DNA of 8,463 bases, from NCBI GenBank assembly GCA_012961755.1, contig DTYS01000196.1, positions 1 through 8,463 of the forward strand, written 5' to 3'. Below, one piece after another: positions 1 to 4,943 of the stretch (positions within the stretch are counted from its first letter, which is position 1; each line of letters begins with the position of its first letter). A program made the translations under genes and the position numbers. The DNA comes from Candidatus Latescibacterota bacterium. Its GTDB lineage: Bacteria > Latescibacterota > 4484-107 > B68-G9. The notes under the pieces were generated by a model, which was not told the origin of the DNA, made no database searches, and saw only the letters and a program-made list of their open reading frames with translations.

Positions 1-208
1 CAAGGATGCCTCTGCCAACTCCTTCCCCATGCCTCACGACGGGAGGGGGGCGAAGTCCGACGGTCCCGGTGTCGGTGGAGGCCGTCCCGACAGGAGGTTT
101 CTCCTCGAACTTGGGAGGAGCCTTTCTGTACAGCCACTTCTGATATAGAGGTGTAAGCAGGATAATGACACCTATTATAACTATAGCTAAGATGGTCCTA
201 AGGTCCAT
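1..208 (-). CDS. yidC: YidC/Oxa1 membrane protein insertase, N-terminal fragment
   Basis: The gene starts at the ATG complementary to 206-208 and runs off the left window edge, so only about 69 residues are visible. They begin M-D-L-R-T and continue with a strongly hydrophobic helix (about residues 6-22, rich in Ile, Val and Leu), then a short basic patch and a Pro-rich, low-complexity stretch. That is the layout of the diderm YidC form, in which an N-terminal anchor precedes a large periplasmic domain; the monoderm form starts with a lipoprotein signal instead. YidC inserts and folds inner-membrane proteins, alone or with SecYEG. The start lies inside the 3' end of rnpA (11-nt overlap), and its ribosome-binding site (GGAGGGG just upstream of ATG) is within rnpA, suggesting translational coupling. 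The catalytic core is outside the window, so the assignment rests on the N-terminus plus the rpmH-rnpA-yidC order. Confidence 0.85.
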   Translation of the reverse strand, partial: MDLRTILAIVIIGVIILLTPLYQKWLYRKAPPKFEEKPPVGTASTDTGTVGLRPPPVVRHGEGVGRGIL

Positions 209-551
209 ATCCCCTCCAGATAGAACATCTCCGAAGGTTGCCGGAGGCTTCATCTTCGATGTAAGCCGACAACAACTCCCTCAGTTCGTGATACAGCTCC
301 CAATACCCCCCCTCTTCCTTCACCACTACAGCTAAGCAACGGCCTTCGATCCCCTGGAGCAAAGAGCGAAGACCTTCCCTTACCCTGCGCCTCGTCCTGT
401 TCCTGACCACCGCCCCCTTTATCCCCTTGGTGATGAGCACCGTCGCCTTCGGACGGTCCGAAGGCATCCACAAGATATCCAGCAGCTTACCCTTACAACG
501 CTTCCCCCTCCTGAACAGGACGGAAATTTCCTTGGACGTTAACTTTTCCAT
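198..551 (-). CDS. rnpA: Ribonuclease P protein component
   Basis: This 117-residue basic protein matches the usual RnpA length. It binds the RNase P RNA and helps it cleave 5' leaders from precursor tRNAs. The N-terminal region carries the expected F-R-R-G-K-R segment (residues 13-18). The hallmark RNR motif follows as A-V-V-R-N-R-T-R-R-R-V-R-E (about 47-59), the conserved basic helix that contacts the RNA. The start codon lies 1 nt after the rpmH stop (TAA-T-ATG) with no good Shine-Dalgarno of its own, so translation is probably coupled to rpmH. The 3' end overlaps the yidC start by 11 nt. There is no room for yidD, which in many bacteria sits between rnpA and yidC. Arg-rich composition and position make the call firm. 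Confidence 0.97.
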   Translation of the reverse strand: MEKLTSKEISVLFRRGKRCKGKLLDILWMPSDRPKATVLITKGIKGAVVRNRTRRRVREGLRSLLQGIEGRCLAVVVKEEGGYWELYHELRELLSAYIEDEASGNLRRCSIWRGYGP

Positions 552-552
552 A

Positions 553-687
553 TTAGGGGATAAGCCGCTTTCTTCCCTTCTTCCTTCTACGGCTCAATAC
601 CCTACGCCCCCCAGGGATACTCATCCTGGCCCTGAACCCGTGCCTGTTCCTTCGCCTCCTGATGCTCGGTTGAAATGTCCGCTTCAT
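553..687 (-). CDS. rpmH: 50S ribosomal protein L34
   Basis: This 44-residue gene is read from the minus strand: M-K-R-T-F-Q-P-S-I at the start, then R-R-R-R-N-R-H-G-F-R-A-R-M, P-G-G-R-R-V-L-S-R-R-R, and K-G-R-K-R-L at the end. These are the conserved blocks of bacterial L34 over its full length; L34 is a small, very basic protein of the large ribosomal subunit. Compared with common forms the linker Ser/Thr-Lys is Ser-Ile-Pro (about residues 23-25). A strong Shine-Dalgarno (AGGAGGGAGG on the minus strand) directly precedes the ATG. It is the first gene of the rpmH-rnpA-yidC operon, next to a near-consensus promoter, and diverges from dnaA as in many bacterial origin regions. Confidence 0.98.
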   Translation of the reverse strand: MKRTFQPSIRRRRNRHGFRARMSIPGGRRVLSRRRKKGRKRLIP

Positions 688-719
688 CCTCCCTCCTGGT
701 CTGGATCGATCTCCGAGGT

Positions 720-748
720 AATATATATGTGAAGGTAGGGAAAGTCAA
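720..748 (-). promoter_or_regulatory. Predicted sigma-70-type promoter for rpmH-rnpA-yidC
   Basis: On the minus strand, a -35 box TTGACT (743-748, 5/6 to TTGACA) is followed by exactly 17 nt and a -10 box TATATT (720-725, 5/6 to TATAAT). Initiation would fall near 712-714, giving a leader of about 25 nt before rpmH, with its Shine-Dalgarno inside. The AT-rich sequence upstream of the -35 box (about 757-805) could act as an UP element, which would suit a ribosomal-protein gene. This is predicted from sequence alone. Confidence 0.75.
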
Positions 749-756
749 GCCTAAGC

Positions 757-783
757 ATAAGGTCTTTATATATGGTACCTTAT
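757..783. repeat. 7-bp inverted repeat between the divergent promoters
   Basis: ATAAGGT at 757-763 and ACCTTAT at 777-783 form a perfect inverted repeat with a 13-nt AT-rich spacer. It lies between the -35 boxes of the predicted rpmH and dnaA promoters, where a dimeric regulator could contact both. A chance origin cannot be excluded for 7-bp arms. It is not followed by a T-run in either direction, so it is not a terminator. Confidence 0.35.
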
Positions 784-808
784 CGTTCAAAAATCGAGAA
801 AAAATCTC

Positions 809-837
809 TTGACTTTTCGGCTGGCTTTGTGTAGTTT
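809..837 (+). promoter_or_regulatory. Candidate dnaA promoter
   Basis: TTGACT (809-814, 5/6 to the -35 consensus) is followed by 17 nt and TAGTTT (832-837, only 3/6 to TATAAT). Initiation near 844 would leave about 20 nt before the dnaA ATG, including the Shine-Dalgarno. The -35 and spacing are good but the -10 is weak, consistent with a modest or regulated promoter. No DnaA box overlaps it, so classical DnaA autoregulation at this site is not supported. Confidence 0.45.
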
Positions 838-864
838 TCAGTTGTCACCTAAAGGGGAGGAGGT

Positions 865-2205
865 ATGGATCCGGCCCAAGCATGGGCGTTGTGTCTGGAT
901 TTCATAAAAGATCAGGTCCCTTCCCAGACTTTTGAGACCTGGTTCAGGCCGACCAAGTGCTTTCGTTTCGATCAGGACCAGGTCGTCATAAGTGTACCCC
1001 ATACCTTCTTCGCAGAATGGTTGGAGGAACATTACATAAGCCTAATAAAGAGGGCCATCTCCCAGATCCTCACTTCGGTGCCCGAGATATCCTTCCAAGT
1101 CCTCAGGGAGGACCCCACCCATCCCCCCACCCCCATCCTCAGGACACCCGATAGGGCCGAGGTGATAGGGGTCAGCTTGAGCTTGAACCTTAGATATACG
1201 TTCGATACCTTCGTGGTCGGAAACAGCAACCAGTTCGCCCACGCGGCCGCTCGGGCGGTAGCGGAAGCCCCGGGGGCCACCGCCTTCAATCCTTTGGTGA
1301 TATATGGAGGGGTGGGATTGGGCAAGACCCACATACTTCAGGCCATAGCTCACTATTGTCTATCCGTTAACAACGTGAGGCGCATAATATATGTGACGTC
1401 CGAAAAGTTCTTCCTGGACTTCATAAACGCGATACAGCACGGCAGAAGTGCCGAGTTCAGCCAGATGTACCGAGGAGCGGACCTGCTCCTTGTGGACGAC
1501 ATACAGTTCCTCGTCAACAAAGAGACGACCCAGGAAGAGTTCTTCCACACCTTCAACGCCCTCCACCAGGACGGGAAACAGATAGTCCTTACATCCGATT
1601 GTCCTCCTTCGGAGCTTAAGGGTTTGGAGGAAAGGTTGATATCGAGGTTCCAATGGGGCCTGGTTGCTGACATACAACCTCCGGACCTGGAGATGAGGAT
1701 AGCCATATTAAGGAAGAAGGCCGAAAGGGACGGGATAGAGCTTCCCGAAGACGTGACGCTCTTCATAGCCGAACACATCACGTCCAACATAAGGGACTTA
1801 GAAGGGGCACTTATAAGGCTCTTAGCTGCCTCCTCCCTCACTGGCCGGGACATCACCTTGGACCTCGCTAAGGAACTTCTCAAGGATACCATTCCTGCGC
1901 ATGCTCCAGGGAACATAACCATAGAACTGATACAGAAGAAGGTCTGTTCTCATTATCAAGTCCCGTTCGATCTTCTGGTCGGCGAGACGAGGAAGAAGGA
2001 GGTGGCCACCGCAAGGCAGGTGGCGATGTACATAGCTAAGGTCCTCACAAACAGCTCCTTAAAGACTATAGGGTTGCACTTCGGAGGAAGGGACCACAGC
2101 ACGGTTATCCACGCATGCCAGACGATAGAGTCCCGAATACAGAGGGACCCCCTCTTCCGGGAAGAGGTACAGAACCTTATAAAGCTCTGCAGGCGCGGCG
2201 TGTAG
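865..2205 (+). CDS. dnaA: Chromosomal replication initiator protein DnaA
   Basis: DnaA is the AAA+ ATPase that binds DnaA boxes at oriC, oligomerises and melts the DNA. At 446 residues it is full length. Domain I begins M-D-P-A-Q-A-W with W-F-R-P-T (about 26-30). A short Pro-rich linker (about 83-97) stands in for domain II. Domain III has Walker A G-G-V-G-L-G-K-T (148-155), Walker B L-L-L-V-D-D (207-212), sensor 1 around T243-S244, an arginine-finger region R-L-I-S-R-F (257-262) and sensor 2 R310 in N-I-R-D-L-E-G. Domain IV carries the DnaA signature G-G-R-D-H-S-T-V-I-H-A-C (407-418) that reads the box. Minor oddities are Gln where SRFGWGL usually has Gly (residue 263) and Ala in place of the usual Pro before R-Q (383). 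The start is set by GGGGAGGAGGT directly upstream. Confidence 0.99.
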   Translation: MDPAQAWALCLDFIKDQVPSQTFETWFRPTKCFRFDQDQVVISVPHTFFAEWLEEHYISLIKRAISQILTSVPEISFQVLREDPTHPPTPILRTPDRAEVIGVSLSLNLRYTFDTFVVGNSNQFAHAAARAVAEAPGATAFNPLVIYGGVGLGKTHILQAIAHYCLSVNNVRRIIYVTSEKFFLDFINAIQHGRSAEFSQMYRGADLLLVDDIQFLVNKETTQEEFFHTFNALHQDGKQIVLTSDCPPSELKGLEERLISRFQWGLVADIQPPDLEMRIAILRKKAERDGIELPEDVTLFIAEHITSNIRDLEGALIRLLAASSLTGRDITLDLAKELLKDTIPAHAPGNITIELIQKKVCSHYQVPFDLLVGETRKKEVATARQVAMYIAKVLTNSSLKTIGLHFGGRDHSTVIHACQTIESRIQRDPLFREEVQNLIKLCRRGV

Positions 2206-2242
2206 CTTTCCACATATTTTCAACTTTCGAACCCTTCGGCCA

Positions 2243-2251
2243 TGTGCATAG
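2243..2251 (-). other. DnaA box, one mismatch
   Basis: On the minus strand this reads CTATGCACA, one mismatch from the relaxed consensus TTATNCACA. It lies exactly 22 bp before the perfect box at 2265 in the same orientation, about two helical turns. Confidence 0.5.
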
Positions 2252-2264
2252 ACGGTGGATTTCG

Positions 2265-2273
2265 TGTGGATAA
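2265..2273 (-). other. DnaA box, perfect consensus
   Basis: TGTGGATAA on the plus strand is the exact reverse complement of TTATCCACA, the high-affinity DnaA box. It points opposite to the perfect box at 2334-2342, so the two face each other across about 60 bp. Confidence 0.88.
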
Positions 2274-2322
2274 CTATCCCTGGACCTCCTGGGTGTTGAA
2301 AACTTTCTATGTTGTCCTCAAA

Positions 2323-2331
2323 TTTTCCACA
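2323..2331 (+). other. DnaA box, one mismatch
   Basis: TTTTCCACA differs from TTATCCACA only at position 3. It starts 11 bp before the perfect box at 2334, on the same helical face, an arrangement suited to side-by-side binding of two DnaA protomers. Confidence 0.6.
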
Positions 2332-2333
2332 TA

Positions 2334-2342
2334 TTATCCACA
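2334..2342 (+). other. DnaA box, perfect consensus
   Basis: TTATCCACA matches the consensus at all nine positions. It borders the AT-rich segment that begins at about 2356 and is the perfect box nearest to dnaN. Confidence 0.88.
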
Positions 2343-2429
2343 TCATCCATTTCCACCTTATAAACATAAGACCTTATGATTTAATTGTTTATGCTTACCC
2401 CTCTTCAACTTCTCCACTTTTTCACATCT

Positions 2430-2444
2430 CTACTACTATTACTA
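2430..2444 (-). other. DnaA-trio array (predicted unwinding element)
   Basis: The minus strand reads 5'-TAGTAATAGTAGTAG-3', five uninterrupted units of the DnaA-trio pattern (3'-[G/A]A[T/A]-5'). Trio units bind the DnaA filament as it spreads from box-bound duplex onto single-stranded DNA. The orientation is as in Bacillus subtilis: boxes on the left, trio strand running 3' to 5' away from them. The nearest box-like sequence, TTTTTCACA (2418-2426, two mismatches), ends 3 bp before it. The usual GC-rich patch between box and trio is not obvious. Confidence 0.6.
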
Positions 2445-2466
2445 ACGTTTAACTAAGGAGGGTAAT

Positions 2467-3585
2467 ATGAAACTTTCTGTACTACAACCTGCGCTGTATC
2501 CAGCGGTGCAAAAGGTATCTCTAATAATTCCTTCGAGGACCCCCCTTCCGATCCTGTCCAACCTCCTCATCGAGGCCGAGGAGGGGGTCCTGAGGATGTC
2601 GGCGACCGACCTGGACGTCTTCGTCACGACCGAGGTAGAAGCCTCGGTGGAGGAGGAAGGTGGGATAACGCTTCCTGCCCGCAAGTTCCTCCAGATACTA
2701 AGGGAGCTTCCTGAGGGAGAGCTCGTCCTGCACACAGAGGGGGAGAGGGTCATACTGCGAAGTCCCTTCGGCAGGTATGTGTTTACGGGACTTCCTGCGG
2801 ACCAATTTCCCGGGGTACCTGCAGGGGACTCCGGCGTCTCCCTTAAGATCTCTCCCGATGTCCTAAGGAGCATGATAGAACGCACGACGTTCGTAGCGTC
2901 CAAGGATGAGGCCCGTCCAGTGCTGCAGGGGGTCCTCTGGCGGGTGGAGCCCGGTGGCAGGATCTCAATGGTCGCCACCGACGGTCATCGCCTCGCGTGG
3001 GCGAGGGTGAGCACGGAAGGACTTCCCGAGGATGTGAGCGTGGAGGCTATCGTCCCCCCGAAGGCCCTGCAGCAACTGGCAAGGTTGTCCTCCTCGGAGG
3101 AGGTGAAGGAAGTCTTGCTCGGGGAGAGGTTGGTCAGGTTCGAGCTTTCGAGGTCGAAGCTTTGGACCCGCACGATAGAGGGTCCATATCCGAACTTCGA
3201 GGCGGTCGTCCCTAAGGGGAACGACAAGACGTTCACCGCCGATGTCGTGGAGCTCTCCTCCGCCGTCAGGAGGGTTTCCCTACTTTCGGATTCCGAGACG
3301 CATCAGGTGAGGTTTTCCTTGGGACCCGAAGGATTGGAGCTTTCGGGCTCCAGTTCCGAGTTCGGCTCCGAGGCAGCAGAACAGTTGAAGGTCTCTTACG
3401 ATGGGGAACCTATGACCATAGGCTTCGACGGGGGATACCTCTTAGAGATATTGAAGAGCGTTCCCGGGGAAGAGGTTAGGTTCGAACTGGATACTCCCGT
3501 AAGCGCTGCGGTCATCCGGCCGGCGTCACCGGAGGAGGGCATTGAACTTTTGTATCTACTTATGCCTTTGAGGATTATGGAGTAA
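2467..3585 (+). CDS. dnaN: DNA polymerase III sliding clamp, beta subunit
   Basis: DnaN forms a dimeric ring around DNA that tethers the replicative polymerase and recruits repair factors. The 372 residues match the family length and should fold into three clamp domains (about 1-125, 126-252, 253-372). Recognisable blocks are P-I-L-S-N-L-L-I-E-A (28-37), A-T-D-L-D (46-50), the strongly conserved A-T-D-G-H-R-L-A (170-177), the G-P-Y-P-N-F segment (239-244), and the C-terminal Y-L-L-M-P-L-R (363-369), part of the pocket that binds clamp-interaction peptides. The start has a strong Shine-Dalgarno (AAGGAGGG, 2455-2462). The stop is directly abutted by the recF ATG (TAAATG), so the genes are probably co-translated. 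The putative origin lies immediately upstream. Confidence 0.98.
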   Translation: MKLSVLQPALYPAVQKVSLIIPSRTPLPILSNLLIEAEEGVLRMSATDLDVFVTTEVEASVEEEGGITLPARKFLQILRELPEGELVLHTEGERVILRSPFGRYVFTGLPADQFPGVPAGDSGVSLKISPDVLRSMIERTTFVASKDEARPVLQGVLWRVEPGGRISMVATDGHRLAWARVSTEGLPEDVSVEAIVPPKALQQLARLSSSEEVKEVLLGERLVRFELSRSKLWTRTIEGPYPNFEAVVPKGNDKTFTADVVELSSAVRRVSLLSDSETHQVRFSLGPEGLELSGSSSEFGSEAAEQLKVSYDGEPMTIGFDGGYLLEILKSVPGEEVRFELDTPVSAAVIRPASPEEGIELLYLLMPLRIME

Positions 3586-4668
3586 ATGGGGGATGTATTT
3601 TTGGAGGCCCTGGAGCTCGTGCGGTTCAGGAATTACTCCCGGGCGAAGTTCCACTTCGGTCCCGAGGGAGCCACGATCGTGGGGAGGAACGGGAGTGGTA
3701 AATCTAACCTTCTGGAATCCATATCATTTTTAGCGTTAGGTAAATCCATAAGAGGGGCCCCGGATTCTGAGGTGGCCATGGACGGAGGGGATGGGTTCGG
3801 TATATATGCTAAGTTCGGAGGGGAGGACGAATTTCGAATATCCGTGGTGTACAGCAGAGGCCGGGGGAAGCGTATGAATGTTGATGACCATCCATTGAGG
3901 CGCATCTCCGAGCTTTTGGGCAAGTTCCAGGTCGTCAGCTTCTCCCCCGAGGAGGTACACCTCCTCCTTCGTTCCCCTGCCGGCAGGAGGAGACTTTTGG
4001 ACATGCTCCTTTCCCAGGTCGGAGGATACGTATGGTATTGGCAAAGGTACAGAAGGGCCCTCTTGCACAGGAACAGGCTTCTGTCCGAGGGGAAGGTGAG
4101 TAGAAGGGAACTTAAGCCTTGGGACTTACAGATTGTTAAATTTGGAAGTGAGATCGTGCGCAGGAGGAAGGAGTTCGTGTGCTGGATGGAGGAGAAGGTT
4201 AAGACTTTCTATGAGGTCCTGAGCGGGGGGGAAGACTTGGCCGTCCTTTACTCTCCATCATTTCCGGCGGATGGTGATATACTCGAAAGGTTCGTAGAGT
4301 CGTTGGGCGAAAGCACCGAACAGGAACGCCGACTCGGATGTACTGTGGTGGGTCCGCACAGGGATGACCTGAGCGTAAGGATAGGAGGGAGGGACCTGAG
4401 GATGGCCTCGCAGGGACAGGCCAAGAGCTTCCTTCTGGCGTGGAAGCTGGGGGAGGCGCTCTTTTTCTATGAGAGGAGCGGACGTCGTCCCGCCCTCCTT
4501 ATGGACGAAGTCTTCTCGGATTTAGATTCGGAGCGTTCCAAGGCCCTTGCAGGATTCCTGATCGGTAAGGGACAATGTTTCGTTACGGCGATCTCCGAGG
4601 GTGAGGTTCCGGGTCCGATTAGGAACCTCCGTGTGATCGAGGTGGGGGATGGACGATGCGTACCTTAG
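3586..4668 (+). CDS. recF: DNA replication and repair protein RecF
   Basis: RecF is an SMC-like ATPase that, with RecO and RecR, helps load RecA at gaps. The 360 residues match the family. Walker A is G-R-N-G-S-G-K-S (33-40), preceded by the typical F-R-N-Y (14-17). The ABC-type signature is A-S-Q-G-Q-A-K-S (274-281), Walker B is L-L-M-D-E-V-F-S-D-L-D (304-314), and the conserved G-P-H-R-D-D-L lies at 256-262. The ATG touches the dnaN stop. Its only Shine-Dalgarno candidate, GGAG at 3579-3582, is just 3 nt from the start, so expression probably depends on coupling to dnaN. The 3' end overlaps the next gene by 13 nt. Confidence 0.98.
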   Translation: MGDVFLEALELVRFRNYSRAKFHFGPEGATIVGRNGSGKSNLLESISFLALGKSIRGAPDSEVAMDGGDGFGIYAKFGGEDEFRISVVYSRGRGKRMNVDDHPLRRISELLGKFQVVSFSPEEVHLLLRSPAGRRRLLDMLLSQVGGYVWYWQRYRRALLHRNRLLSEGKVSRRELKPWDLQIVKFGSEIVRRRKEFVCWMEEKVKTFYEVLSGGEDLAVLYSPSFPADGDILERFVESLGESTEQERRLGCTVVGPHRDDLSVRIGGRDLRMASQGQAKSFLLAWKLGEALFFYERSGRRPALLMDEVFSDLDSERSKALAGFLIGKGQCFVTAISEGEVPGPIRNLRVIEVGDGRCVP

Positions 4669-4934
4669 GGGAGTTTATAGAGCGTTGGGCTTCCTCTTTG
4701 GGGATAGAGAGGAAGTTGTCGGAGGGGATGGCCCCCTCCCTCTGGAACGAAGTCGTCGGGGAGACCATAGCGGCCCATACATCCGTGATCGGGATAAGGG
4801 GTGGGGTCTTGGTCGTCAGGGTGGGAAGCGCGTCGTGGAGGAACGAGCTTTTCTTTATGAAGCCTAAGATATTGGAGAAGCTCAACGCCAGGATAGGAAG
4901 CGATGTGGTAAAGGATATAAGGTTCGTAAGATAG
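4656..4934 (+). CDS. dciA: DciA-like (DUF721) protein, probable replicative helicase loader
   Basis: This 92-residue protein shows the DUF721/DciA pattern: a short helical N-terminus, then L-W-N-E-V-V-G-E-T-I-A-A-H-T (29-42), G-G-V-L-V-V-R-V-G-S (49-58), the conserved S-W-R-N-E-L (60-65), and a closing I-L-E-K-L-N-A-R-I-G (72-81) with V-K-D-I-R-F (85-90). DciA interacts with DnaB and is thought to be the ancestral loading factor in bacteria lacking DnaC or DnaI. This copy is about the minimal domain, without the C-terminal extension of some homologues. It starts 13 nt inside recF and ends 9 nt before gyrB, whose Shine-Dalgarno begins in its stop codon. The family call is firm; the loader function is inferred from characterised relatives. 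Confidence 0.87.
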   Translation: MRTLGEFIERWASSLGIERKLSEGMAPSLWNEVVGETIAAHTSVIGIRGGVLVVRVGSASWRNELFFMKPKILEKLNARIGSDVVKDIRFVR

Positions 4935-4943
4935 GAGAGGGAT

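Larger units (their letters stand above)
2207..2335 (+). repeat. 12-bp direct repeat TTTCCACATATT flanking the box cluster
   Basis: Identical copies of TTTCCACATATT occur at 2207-2218 and 2324-2335. Each contains a DnaA-box-like TTTCCACA followed 11 bp later by a second box-like sequence: the perfect TTATCCACA in the right copy, and a degenerate TTTTCAACT in the left. This suggests a duplicated paired-box module at both edges of the cluster. Confidence 0.6.
2206..2466. other. Putative chromosomal replication origin (oriC) between dnaA and dnaN
   Basis: This 261-bp noncoding gap has two perfect DnaA boxes (TTATCCACA at 2334-2342; its reverse complement at 2265-2273). Near matches lie at 2243-2251 and 2323-2331, and weaker ones at 2206-2214 and 2418-2426. 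An AT-rich stretch at about 2356-2396 could be an unwinding element. Five DnaA-trio units (2430-2444) sit just before the dnaN ribosome-binding site. The dnaA-dnaN gap is the commonest oriC position in bacteria. -10-like hexamers TATAAA (2359-2364) and TATGAT (2375-2380) might serve dnaN, but neither has a credible -35 box. The comparable gap upstream of dnaA has no box, so the origin looks monopartite. Confidence 0.85.

Noticed and set aside
703..710. GATCGATC as a sign of Dam/SeqA-type origin control
   Set aside because: GATC is not clustered here and I saw none in the 2206-2466 origin gap, so SeqA-like sequestration is not supported.
427..732. 101-aa plus-strand open frame opposite rnpA and rpmH
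   Set aside because: It is antisense to two certain genes, low in complexity and Pro-rich, without a ribosome-binding site; a by-product of Arg-rich codons on the other strand.
602..790. 62-aa minus-strand open frame over rpmH
   Set aside because: It is out of frame with the clearly recognisable L34 gene at 553-687 and crosses the predicted rpmH promoter; no family resemblance.
762..790. Second rpmH promoter (minus-strand TTGAAC at 785-790 with TATATA/TATAAA near 765-772)
   Set aside because: The spacing between the boxes is only 12-14 nt, too short for a sigma-70-type promoter.
796..808. GAGA-A5-TCTC short hairpin before the dnaA promoter
   Set aside because: The 4-bp stem is too weak; more simply an A-tract with possible DNA bending.
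1353..1922. 189-aa minus-strand open frame inside dnaA
   Set aside because: Fully antisense to the DnaA ATPase domain; its residues are the shadow of DnaA codons and show no domain.
2359..2380. dnaN promoter with -10 TATAAA or TATGAT
   Set aside because: The -10-like hexamers are good but no acceptable -35 lies 16-18 nt upstream; AT-rich origin sequence gives such matches readily.
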